Positions 1-5,653 are shown, counted from the stretch's first letter. The stretch is 5,653 nucleotides of DNA from Pseudomonadota bacterium (GCA_023412175.1 JAEYOB010000698.1:1-5653), one strand, 5' to 3'. The notes: generated from the sequence alone by a model not told the origin. Program-made: numbers and translations.

Positions 1-613
1 GCAGCGGCGTCTCGCGCGACGGCCGGCCGACGATCGAGCGCATGGTCACCTCGATCCGGTCATTACGGACCAAGGTGGTTTCCTGGCTCGGCAGATTGAC
101 GAACAGCACCGAGTCCGGCGCCACCTCGCGGAAGGCGCGCATCGCCTGCGCGCTCTGCCGCATCAGCCGCGCCGCCTCCTGCGGCGTGCGGTCGAGCGCC
201 AGCCGCGTGCCGCCGCCCACCAGCCCGTCCACCTTCAGCCCCTGCCCCACCTGGAAGGCGCGAACCGCGGCGTCGATGGCGTCGTCGAAGACGCTGCCGC
301 GCCGGTCGGGCGGGAGGTGCCCCAACTCGATCAGCCGTTCCGCCAGCCGCTCCACCCGCTCCCCGTCGGCACCCTTCTTCAGCAGCGGGCCGGGCCCGAT
401 CCGCGTGGCAGGCTGCTCCGGCTGCGCCTCCAGTTCGCCAGCCCTGCCGTCCAGGCGATCGGCCCAGGCGGCCAGCGTGGCGCGGAACGGCGTCTCGTCC
501 GGCACCTGGGCGCCGGCCGGGCCTGCGGCGAGCAACGCCGGCACCAGGACGGCCGCCGCCAGAATGCCCACTGCGCGCACCCGCACCTTGAAGAAAACGC
601 CCGATGCCGTCAT
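1..613 (-). CDS. L,D-transpeptidase, YcbB/LdtD family (3' part missing)
   Basis: Enzymes of this family act in the periplasm and join the mDAP residues of two stem peptides, giving 3-3 peptidoglycan crosslinks. The gene reads leftward from the ATG at 613 and stays open to the window edge, giving 204 residues of a family whose members are usually about 480-620. Residues 1-35 form a signal peptide: basic start, Ala/Val/Leu core, and a cut site near AGA|Q. A peptidoglycan-binding-1-like helical domain lies at about 77-142 (LLKKGADGERV, FQVGQGLKVDGLVG). The start of the YkuD catalytic fold follows at about 168-204 (VLFVNLPS, MRSIVGRPSRETPL), which closely resembles the YcbB signature. The catalytic HGT and SxGC[IV]R motifs would lie beyond the edge, so activity cannot be confirmed. 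An AGGAAGG ribosome binding site (619-625 region, minus strand) supports the start. The neighbour is a divergent MepK-like endopeptidase, a fitting partner. Confidence 0.88.
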   Translation of the reverse strand, partial: MTASGVFFKVRVRAVGILAAAVLVPALLAAGPAGAQVPDETPFRATLAAWADRLDGRAGELEAQPEQPATRIGPGPLLKKGADGERVERLAERLIELGHLPPDRRGSVFDDAIDAAVRAFQVGQGLKVDGLVGGGTRLALDRTPQEAARLMRQSAQAMRAFREVAPDSVLFVNLPSQETTLVRNDRIEVTMRSIVGRPSRETPL

Positions 614-686
614 ACCCGCCTTCCTCGCCCAAGCCCCGACACGACCCCCTTGCACAGCCATTCTATACCGCCGCGCTGCGCAACGC

Positions 687-706
687 GATCCGACGCGCGT
701 CGAATC
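687..706. promoter_or_regulatory. Near-perfect 20-base palindrome upstream of the ldtD-like gene, possible operator
   Basis: The core CGACGCGCGTCG (691-702) is a perfect 12-base palindrome. After one mismatched pair (690/703), GAT and ATC continue the symmetry, so 9 of 10 base pairs match. If the leftward transcript starts about seven bases beyond the TAGAAT -10 candidate (660-665, minus strand), the palindrome would lie at roughly -34 to -53, where a regulator could block or help RNA polymerase. The GC-rich composition raises the chance of coincidence, so the call is tentative. Confidence 0.35.
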
Positions 707-776
707 CGCTGTTCGGCCTTGTCGCTCAACCGCCAAGACTCCTGGCCTAAGCCCTCCTAGACGGAATGGTCAAAAA

Positions 777-817
777 TTGGTTGATAGCAGCCAAAGCCTC
801 GCCTATACGGATAGGCG
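777..817 (+). promoter_or_regulatory. Candidate mepK-like gene promoter overlaid by two inverted repeats
   Basis: TTGATA (781-786) and TATACG (804-809) are spaced by 17 bases and resemble sigma-70 -35 and -10 boxes (5/6 and 4/6 matches). Each sits inside an inverted repeat of the same geometry, 7-base arms around a 4-base centre. TTGGTTG-ATAG-CAGCCAA (777-794, one T/G-type mismatch) covers the -35. CGCCTAT-ACGG-ATAGGCG (800-817, perfect) covers the -10. The dyad centres are 23 bases apart, about two helical turns. Transcription would start near 816, leaving a leader of about 127 bases before the ATG at 943. Boxes and repeats are seen directly; promoter and operator function are inferred. Confidence 0.4.
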
Positions 818-942
818 GGCCGGGTGGCCACCATATTTTGGTCTAATCCGGTTCGACATTCGTACGGCACGGGCATCGATCAGCCCGGATCTGCCATCGC
901 TTCCAAGTCTTTTCGTCGCCTGGATATTGATTGAGGGTGGGC

Positions 943-1530
943 ATGCGCTTTGGAGACGAGGACGATTCCGTCCCGACGATCGGACGCCGCGGCTTTCTGA
1001 GCTTCGGCCTTGCCGCCCTGGCCGCGGCGGCTGCTCCTCCCCTCCTCTTTCCGGCGACAGCCGAGGCCGCATCCCTGAGCGGCGCTTCGGTACGGCGGCT
1101 CGCGCTGCACAACATCAACACCGGCGACCGCTTCGACGGCGTGTACTGGGCGAACGGCGCCTACCGCCCCGAAGCGCTGCGCAAGCTGGACGTTCTGCTG
1201 CGTGACCACCGCGCCCAGCAGATCTGCCGCACCGACCCGCGCCTGTTCGACGTGCTGTGGGAAGTGCGCCAGCGCCTGGAGTCGACGGAGCCTTACCAGG
1301 TCATCTGCGGCTACCGTTCGCGCAAGACCAACGCCCTGGCACGGCGTCGGAGCCGCGGCGTCGCCAAGGAAAGCTATCACACCCGCGGCATGGCGGTGGA
1401 CGTGGTCCTGCCGGAACGCAACCTGAAGGGAATCGCCCAGCAGGCGATGGCCCTGGAGGCAGGCGGCGTCGGTTACTACCCGCGCTCCGGCTTCGTTCAC
1501 ATGGACGTGGGCCCGGTCCGCCACTGGTGA
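943..1530 (+). CDS. Tat-type secreted murein endopeptidase, MepK/YcbK (DUF882, M15-like) family
   Basis: This family comprises zinc peptidases of the peptidase M15 clan. E. coli MepK cuts 3-3 (mDAP-mDAP) crosslinks in the periplasm. The 195-residue product starts with a Tat-like signal (GRRGFLSFG, residues 14-22), a long Ala-rich core and a likely cut after AEA near residue 42. Zinc and active-site residues are visible: H146 and D153 in SYHTRGMAVDV, plus H186 and D188 in GFVHMDVG. The ICGYRS motif upstream is also typical. Length (about 180-200) fits the family. I chose the ATG at 943 because GAGG (933-936) sits six bases upstream; an in-frame TTG at 931 would add four residues and overlap that site. 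The gene is divergent from an L,D-transpeptidase gene; in E. coli the homologues ycbB and ycbK are also adjacent. It converges with an XRE regulator gene 88 bases away. Precise substrate is inferred from the family. Confidence 0.9.
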   Translation: MRFGDEDDSVPTIGRRGFLSFGLAALAAAAAPPLLFPATAEAASLSGASVRRLALHNINTGDRFDGVYWANGAYRPEALRKLDVLLRDHRAQQICRTDPRLFDVLWEVRQRLESTEPYQVICGYRSRKTNALARRRSRGVAKESYHTRGMAVDVVLPERNLKGIAQQAMALEAGGVGYYPRSGFVHMDVGPVRHW

Positions 1531-1618
1531 TCGGGCGCAAGCAGGCACAGCACAAAGCGGACGCGTCGACAGGGCCGCGGCGGAGCCGCAACCGGCACCG
1601 GCAGCGCCCCCTCAATCA

Positions 1619-2212
1619 TCAAGCTTCGGTCTTGTTGGTCCGGTAGATGTCGGCAGGATCCCACACGGCACCATGCCGGCGGCGCCGACGCCGCTCAGCG
1701 GATTCAGCGGGTTCGACAATGCGCAGCGACACCGTCTCGGTCTGGGGCGGCCGCCCTTCCCCCTCGTCTCGCATCTCGCTCAGGCTCGGCGACAACGCGC
1801 CCAGCAACGCCAGCATCTCATCGGCAACGACTGGCGGGGCGGCCCGCCACAAACGCAGCAGCCGAGCCTCGCGCCGGCTGATCACACTCCCATCGCCCTC
1901 GCTCTCCGGACGCGCTTCGAAGCAGGGCGGACGCGCTTTGGTGTACGGGTCGTCATAGCTGTCAAAGAAGAAGTTCACCGGCACCTCGAGCACTTGACTG
2001 AGACGATACAAGGTACCGGCGGAAATGCGGTTGGATCCGCGTTCGTATTTCTGCACCTGTTGGAAGGTCAGGCCGATGGCTTCGCCCAATCGCTCCTGGC
2101 TGTATCCCAGCAATGTCCGGCGCATTCGCACCCGCTGCCCGACGTGCGTATCGACCGACCATGACTCGGGCGAACCTCGCCTGCCTTTTCTGAGTGTGTT
2201 CTCTTCGGTCAT
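1619..2212 (-). CDS. XRE-family helix-turn-helix transcriptional regulator
   Basis: The product (197 residues) is a cytoplasmic DNA-binding protein. A Cro/C1-type HTH spans about residues 24-83: VGQRVRMRR, then YSQERLGEAIGLTFQQVQKYERG, which includes the turn and recognition helix, ending in VPVNFFFD. This HTH version is common in Alphaproteobacteria, where such proteins are often only about 130-150 residues. The C-terminal half here carries a helical stretch (SRREARLLRLWRA to EMLALLGAL, about 112-142), an acidic/polar linker, a run of six arginines (174-179) and the tail DPADIYRTN. I chose the ATG at 2212, preceded by AAGGG nine bases upstream. The frame continues upstream to an ATG at 2326, but those 38 residues fall in gene-free DNA and look non-coding. 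Targets are unknown; self-regulation from the upstream region is plausible. It stands alone, with convergent mepK-like and divergent chemoreceptor genes as neighbours. Confidence 0.85.
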   Translation of the reverse strand: MTEENTLRKGRRGSPESWSVDTHVGQRVRMRRTLLGYSQERLGEAIGLTFQQVQKYERGSNRISAGTLYRLSQVLEVPVNFFFDSYDDPYTKARPPCFEARPESEGDGSVISRREARLLRLWRAAPPVVADEMLALLGALSPSLSEMRDEGEGRPPQTETVSLRIVEPAESAERRRRRRHGAVWDPADIYRTNKTEA

Positions 2213-2473
2213 CGGCCAACACCCTTGCGCTTCGCTTCGAACAAGCTCCACCACTCGAAATATCGGTAATTCTTGCCATGCCCGCCCGGTGTAATCAAGG
2301 GATTTTGGGTAAAAGGAACAATTCAATCAACACGCACCCTCCACGATAACTTCGAAATGGAAGATGTCAGACTTTTAAAGACTTGGAAATTTTGGAACAC
2401 ATACTCGCCATTTCAGTTGCCAAACCGGCCATCCGACCTGATCAAAGCAAATCATTCCGCTCTACCAGCAAAG

Positions 2474-2489
2474 TTAATCTTTGGTTAAC
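2474..2489 (+). promoter_or_regulatory. CtrA binding site (TTAA-N7-TTAAC)
   Basis: The sequence TTAATCTTTGGTTAAC matches exactly the consensus TTAA-N7-TTAAC of the response regulator CtrA in Alphaproteobacteria. Because a G precedes the first TTAA, it reads as the same consensus on both strands. TTAA is very rare here: I found it three times in the window, two of them forming this site. The right half doubles as a possible -35 (TTAACG, 2485-2490) with TACAAC (2508-2513) 17 bases downstream as -10, the layout seen at CtrA-activated promoters. A start near 2520 would leave a leader of about 186 bases before the chemoreceptor ATG. The site match is seen; binding and direction of control are inferred. 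Confidence 0.6.
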
Positions 2490-2589
2490 GGATGAACTTC
2501 AACCGCTTACAACGCTGATCCGAGCAACAAACGGGCAGGGTTGCTTAGAGATCGCCCGCTTTCCTCACAAAGGAAACTTCTCTGTCGCA

Positions 2590-2620
2590 TTGTCATGCTG
2601 GAAACGCTCTGATAATCAGA
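2590..2620 (+). promoter_or_regulatory. Second candidate chemoreceptor promoter with palindrome over the -10
   Basis: TTGTCA (2590-2595) and GATAAT (2611-2616) each match the sigma-70 boxes at 5 of 6 positions, but the spacer is 15 bases, shorter than the usual 17. The -10 is embedded in TCTGAT-A-ATCAGA (2608-2620), a perfect 13-base palindrome that could be an operator. The start codon would be about 83 bases downstream of the expected start. Short palindromes are common by chance, so this is a weak call. Confidence 0.3.
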
Positions 2621-2705
2621 AACCGTATACATAACGACGGCCGGCCCTACTCGCGGGGAAAACACACCGGCACGGAAGAGCCAATCGCAGAATGGAGAGG
2701 ACACC

Positions 2706-5129
2706 ATGCGGGGGAGCAGTCTGGCCGGCCGGTTCAAAGTGGGGACTCGCATTTATTTCGGCTTCCTGTCGGTCCTTCTGCTTCTGGTCGTGGTGGTCCT
2801 GGTCGGGGCGCGCGGCCTCACCTCGGCGCGCGAGGGGTTCGACGACTATGCGGCGGCGAGCGACGACGCCCTCCGAATCCTCACCATCGACCGCAACGTC
2901 GCCGGCATGCGGCGCATCGTCCTGTCCTTCCAGGCGTCCGGCGACCGCAAGCTGGTGGACCGCGTGGGCGAGATCCAGGCCGATCTGGGGCGCGACCTCC
3001 GTGCCGCCCTGGCATCCGCCAACCATCCCGAACGGCGCGCCAACCTGGAGCGCATGACCCGCCTGTTCGAAGACTATTCGGCCAGCTTCACCACGGTGGT
3101 GGACTTGCGCCAGCGCCGCGACCGCCTGATCCGGGAACAGCTCAACCCGTCCGGCAGGAAGCTGCGCGAGCTTCTCCAGGAGATCACGCACGCGGCGATG
3201 GCCGACCAGGACATGGCCGGCGGCGCCCGCACCGGACTGGTGCAGGAAGCCCTCGGCCTGGCGCGGCTGACCGTGCAGCGGGTCGTCGACGAACCCACGG
3301 ACGCGCTGATCGACGACGTCCGCAAGCGCACCATGCCGGCCTTCCTGAAGGGGCTGCGCGACCTGTCCGAGCAGACCACCGACCCGGCCCGACAGCGCCT
3401 GCTGCGCGAGGCGGAGCAGACCGCGCCGCTGTTCACCCGCAGCTTCGAGGACACCGCCGCCGTGGCGCAGGAATCGGACCGGACGATCACCGCCATGGCG
3501 GCCCTGGCGGCGGAGTTCGGCGACCTCGCGGCGGCCACCGTGCGGTCCGAGAACGAAAGCCGCACCGCCACCTTCGCCGCCAGCACCACCGCCATGGACA
3601 CCACCATGGCCACGGACCTCGCCATTGCGGTGGCCGCGGTTCTGATCGGGCTTCTGATGGCGTGGGTTGTGGCGCGCTCGATCGTCCGGCCGGTGCGGGC
3701 GATGACCGAGACGATGACCAACCTGGCGCATGGCGACCTGACGGTGACCATCCCGGCGCTGGCCGACAAGGACGAGATCGGCGAGATGGCGCAGGCGGTG
3801 CAGGTGTTCAAGGACAACGCCATCGAGAAGCAGCGCATGGACGAGGCCGAGCGGGCGCGGCTGGAGGCCGAGCGCCAGGCCGCCGAGGCGCAGCGGGTGC
3901 GCGAGCGGGCGATCGGCCAGGAGATCACCGCGCTGATCGACGGCGTCTCCAAGGGCGACCTGTCGCGGCGCATCGACCTCGCCGGCAAGGACGGCTTCTA
4001 CCAGACCATGTCGGAGGGCATCAACCGCCTCACCGACACCGTCGAGGGCGTCATCGCCGACCTCGGCGCGGTGCTCGGCGCGCTGGCGCAGGGCGACCTC
4101 AACAGCCGCATCGAGCAGGACTACCAGGGCGCCTTCCAGCGCCTGAAGAGCGACGTCAACGCCACCTCGACCAAGCTCGCCGAGATCGTCGGGCAGATCG
4201 GCCAGGCCGCCGACGCCATGGCCGGGGCGGCCTCCGAGGTGTCGCTGGGCTCGACGGATCTCGCCGAGCGCACCGAGCAGCAGGCCTCCAACCTGGAGGA
4301 GACTGCCGCCTCGATGGAGGAGCTGGGCGCCACGGTGCGCTCGAACGCCGACAACGCGCAGCGCGCCAACCGGATGGCCGAGGAGGCGAAGCGGGCGGCG
4401 GAGAGCGGCGGCAACGTCGCCGGCTCGGCGATCGAGGCGATGCGGCGGATCGAGGAGGCGTCGCGCAAGATCACCGACATCATCGGGGTGATCGACGAGA
4501 TCGCCTTCCAGACCAACCTGCTGGCCTTGAACGCGGCGGTCGAGGCGGCGCGGGCGGGGGATGCCGGGCGCGGCTTCGCGGTGGTGGCGCAGGAGGTGCG
4601 TAACCTGGCGCAGCGCTCGGCGCAGGCCTCGAAGGAGATCAAGGGGCTGATCCTGGCCAGCGACAGCCAGGTGCACGACGGCGTCGATCTGGTGCGCAAG
4701 GCCGGTGATGCGCTGGGCGGCATCGTCTCCGGGGTGCAGCAGGTGGCGTCGCTGATCGCGGAGATGGCCTCGGCGTCGAGCGAGCAGGCGAGCGCGCTGG
4801 ACGAGATCAACGCGGCGGTGGCGCAGATGGACGAGATGACGCAGAAGAACGCAGCACTCGTCGAGGAGACCACGGCCGCCGCCCAGGCGATGGCCGGGCA
4901 AGCCGGCGACCTCAAGACCCTGGTCGGCTTCTTCAAGCTGGATCAGGCGGCGTCCGCCCGCCCGGCGGCCAGACAGGCCGCGGCGCGTCCGGCGGTGCAG
5001 CGCGTGGTCAAGGCGACCCGGCCGGCCCCGGCTCCGGCCGCGCGTCCGGCGGCGGCGCCCAAGGTCGCCGCAGGCGGCACGCTGCGCCACATCAGCGACG
5101 TGCCGGACGACGATTGGAAGGAGTTCTGA
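2706..5129 (+). CDS. Methyl-accepting chemotaxis protein with multiple HAMP modules and CheR-type C-terminal pentapeptide
   Basis: This is an inner-membrane chemoreceptor that senses a ligand outside and controls CheA through CheW. Of 807 residues, TM1 is about 17-37, a mostly helical periplasmic sensor about 38-304, and TM2 about 305-323. The sensor's size and all-helical look suit a helical bimodular (HBM) or four-helix domain; the ligand is unknown. HAMP1 follows at about 324-376 ([17 protein letters not shown]), a charged coiled coil at 374-405, then two HAMP-like modules with KGDLSRRI (416-423) and QGDLNSRI (462-469). The signalling hairpin tip is at about 596-620 ([22 protein letters not shown]). 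Likely methylation sites lie at E531-E532 and E720-E721. An Ala/Pro-rich linker (about 745-795) ends in DWKEF, matching the xWxxF docking peptide. GGAGAGGA (2694-2701) supports the start. It is a single-gene unit with its own terminator and a CtrA-type site upstream. Confidence 0.96.
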   Translation: MRGSSLAGRFKVGTRIYFGFLSVLLLLVVVVLVGARGLTSAREGFDDYAAASDDALRILTIDRNVAGMRRIVLSFQASGDRKLVDRVGEIQADLGRDLRAALASANHPERRANLERMTRLFEDYSASFTTVVDLRQRRDRLIREQLNPSGRKLRELLQEITHAAMADQDMAGGARTGLVQEALGLARLTVQRVVDEPTDALIDDVRKRTMPAFLKGLRDLSEQTTDPARQRLLREAEQTAPLFTRSFEDTAAVAQESDRTITAMAALAAEFGDLAAATVRSENESRTATFAASTTAMDTTMATDLAIAVAAVLIGLLMAWVVARSIVRPVRAMTETMTNLAHGDLTVTIPALADKDEIGEMAQAVQVFKDNAIEKQRMDEAERARLEAERQAAEAQRVRERAIGQEITALIDGVSKGDLSRRIDLAGKDGFYQTMSEGINRLTDTVEGVIADLGAVLGALAQGDLNSRIEQDYQGAFQRLKSDVNATSTKLAEIVGQIGQAADAMAGAASEVSLGSTDLAERTEQQASNLEETAASMEELGATVRSNADNAQRANRMAEEAKRAAESGGNVAGSAIEAMRRIEEASRKITDIIGVIDEIAFQTNLLALNAAVEAARAGDAGRGFAVVAQEVRNLAQRSAQASKEIKGLILASDSQVHDGVDLVRKAGDALGGIVSGVQQVASLIAEMASASSEQASALDEINAAVAQMDEMTQKNAALVEETTAAAQAMAGQAGDLKTLVGFFKLDQAASARPAARQAAARPAVQRVVKATRPAPAPAARPAAAPKVAAGGTLRHISDVPDDDWKEF

Positions 5130-5144
5130 TCGGAACGGCGAAGG

Positions 5145-5168
5145 AGGGGACCGCAAGGTCCCCTTTTT
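5145..5168 (+). terminator. Rho-independent terminator of the chemoreceptor gene
   Basis: GGGGACC (5146-5152) pairs perfectly with GGTCCCC (5157-5163) around a GCAA tetraloop (GNRA type), followed by five T (5164-5168). An A-T pair (5145/5164) can extend the stem to eight. It begins 16 bases after the chemoreceptor stop codon, showing that the gene ends its own transcript and that the next gene needs its own promoter. Confidence 0.93.
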
Positions 5169-5276
5169 CGTGCCCGCACCGTGCCCGAGCCAAAGTGCGC
5201 CCTGGACCAGCGGGGGCTGCGGGTGTTCTATATGGCTTCTGACCTTCGATGCGTTGCCCATCGGCAGGGGTGCGCC

Positions 5277-5653
5277 ATGTCACGGAAAATCCTTTGGGTC
5301 CTGTTGATCGGCGCCGCGCTGGCGCTGATCGCCGCGCCGGCGTCGGCGCGCACGCGCGTTGGCATCGGGATCGGCATCGGCCTCCCGTTGTTCACCTTCG
5401 CTCCGCCGCTCTATGTCCCGCCTCCGCGGGCCTATTATTACCCGCCGCCGCCGGTTTATTATCCACCGCCCCCGGTGGTCTACGCCCCGCAGCCGTCCCC
5501 CAGCCTGTCCGCCACGCCCTCCGGCCCGGTCTATGTCGGCCCGTCCGGCGCCTATTGCCGCGAGTTCCAGACCTCCGCCCTGATCGGCGGCCGGATGGAG
5601 CCGATGTACGGCACCCCGTGCCAGCAGCCGGACGGATCCTGGCGGGTGGTGCG
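5277..5653 (+). CDS. Secreted Pro/Tyr-rich protein with surface-antigen-like C-terminal motif (3' end missing)
   Basis: The role is unknown; the protein is probably exported to the periplasm or envelope. The ATG at 5277 follows AGGGG (5266-5270) by six bases. Residues 1-24 form a classical signal peptide (SRK, a Leu/Ile/Ala core, ASA|R). No lipobox cysteine is present, so it is not an obvious lipoprotein. Residues 28-36 are a Gly/Ile alternation. Residues 43-75 are low complexity, with YVPPPR, YYYPPPP, VYYPPPP and YAPQP units. Residues 93-125 hold YCREF, then GGR, YGTPC and QQPDGSW, with cysteines at 94 and 115. This pattern resembles the C-terminal part of small alphaproteobacterial surface-antigen proteins (17-kDa antigen or RT0821/Lpp0805 type), where it usually ends within a few residues of the W. 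The gene is open at the edge after 125 codons and probably stops soon after. It follows a strong terminator, so it is likely transcribed separately. Confidence 0.75.
   Translation, partial: MSRKILWVLLIGAALALIAAPASARTRVGIGIGIGLPLFTFAPPLYVPPPRAYYYPPPPVYYPPPPVVYAPQPSPSLSATPSGPVYVGPSGAYCREFQTSALIGGRMEPMYGTPCQQPDGSWRVV

Larger units (their letters stand above)
614..942. other. Divergent intergenic control region between ldtD-like and mepK-like genes
   Basis: This stretch separates two divergent cell-wall genes and holds no convincing gene. Frames running through it are extensions of out-of-frame shadows. It contains a ribosome binding site for each flanking gene, a possible -10 for the leftward gene (TAGAAT on the minus strand, 660-665), a 20-base near-palindrome (687-706), two consecutive inverted repeats (777-794 and 800-817) lying over a possible rightward promoter, and a 10-base palindrome (823-832). 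The density of dyad symmetry suggests protein-binding sites. Which protein binds is unknown. Confidence 0.6.
2213..2705. other. AT-richer divergent intergenic region upstream of the chemoreceptor gene
   Basis: Nearly 500 bases separate the XRE gene from the chemoreceptor gene. By hand count, 2281-2640 is about 46% GC (165/360), far below the coding DNA on either side. Small open frames exist (2273-2488 and 2383-2634, plus strand) but lack convincing ribosome binding sites, recognisable motifs and the G/C-ending codon use of the neighbours, so I do not call genes. It holds a CtrA-type site (2474-2489), a possible promoter joined to it, a second promoter-like pair (2590-2616) and a 13-base palindrome (2608-2620). 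It may also encode a small RNA, but no terminator-like hairpin supports this. Confidence 0.6.

Noticed and set aside
63..632. A 189-codon minus-strand frame at the left edge
   Set aside because: It is out of frame with the L,D-transpeptidase reading, and its Gly/Arg/Ala-rich product is a GC-rich shadow. The true frame starts at 613 and is open through the edge.
42..1205. A 387-codon plus-strand frame over the left third
   Set aside because: It runs antisense to the L,D-transpeptidase gene, through the intergenic region and out of frame into the mepK-like gene. Composition is Ser/Arg/Pro-rich with no domain.
880..1548. A 222-codon minus-strand frame opposite the mepK-like gene
   Set aside because: It is an antisense shadow. 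The plus strand carries a Tat signal and the complete zinc-site motifs.
1577..1589. Hairpin GCGGC-GGA-GCCGC between the convergent mepK-like and XRE genes, as a terminator
   Set aside because: The stem is only five pairs and no T-run follows on either strand. Such hairpins are frequent in GC-rich DNA.
2213..2326. A 38-residue N-terminal extension of the XRE regulator from the ATG at 2326
   Set aside because: It lies in AT-richer, non-coding-like DNA. The ATG at 2212 has an upstream AAGGG and gives a usual distance to the HTH.
2273..2634. Two small plus-strand frames in the AT-richer gap (2273-2488 and 2383-2634)
   Set aside because: There is no good ribosome binding site, no motif, and codon use is unlike the neighbours. 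The CtrA-type site lies inside both.
5227..5233. TCTATAT-like -10 for the last gene
   Set aside because: No acceptable -35 is found at normal spacing (only CTGGAC at 19 bases), so a promoter cannot be supported.
2616..5261. An 881-codon open frame on the minus strand, antisense to the whole chemoreceptor gene
   Set aside because: Its product is an Arg/His/Gly/Leu-rich low-information sequence with no motif. It is the mirror of a GC-rich gene whose plus-strand frame has full chemoreceptor domains.

Overview
The window looks like chromosomal DNA of a high-GC, motile alphaproteobacterium. Rhodospirillales, perhaps an Azospirillum relative, is the best guess. The reasons are GC-rich coding with G/C-ending codons, a long multi-HAMP chemoreceptor with a C-terminal receptor-tail pentapeptide, and a CtrA-type operator. 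This placement is inference from style and content. There is no rRNA gene or other marker to settle it.

Layout from left to right: (1) a truncated L,D-transpeptidase gene (YcbB/LdtD type) on the minus strand, running off the left edge. (2) A 329-base divergent intergenic region with several inverted repeats at the likely promoters. (3) A Tat-type secreted M15-like murein endopeptidase (YcbK/MepK, DUF882) on the plus strand. (4) A convergent XRE-family helix-turn-helix regulator on the minus strand. (5) A 493-base gene-free region whose middle is only about 46% GC by hand count, carrying a perfect TTAA-N7-TTAAC site (CtrA box) and a small palindrome ahead of the next gene. (6) An 807-residue methyl-accepting chemotaxis protein on the plus strand, closed by a textbook rho-independent terminator. 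(7) The first 125 codons of a small secreted Pro/Tyr-rich protein with a surface-antigen-like C-terminal motif, cut by the right edge.

Two functional themes stand out. The left pair probably makes and cuts 3-3 peptidoglycan crosslinks: the L,D-transpeptidase forms them and the MepK-type enzyme hydrolyses them, and the shared divergent control region would allow coordinated or opposed expression. The right half is a stand-alone chemoreceptor gene whose promoter region appears wired to CtrA, the alphaproteobacterial cell-cycle and motility regulator. No mobile element, CRISPR array, tRNA or rRNA gene was seen. I found no wholly new multi-gene system. The most notable signals are regulatory: the CtrA box ahead of the receptor gene, and the paired inverted repeats over the mepK-like promoter.
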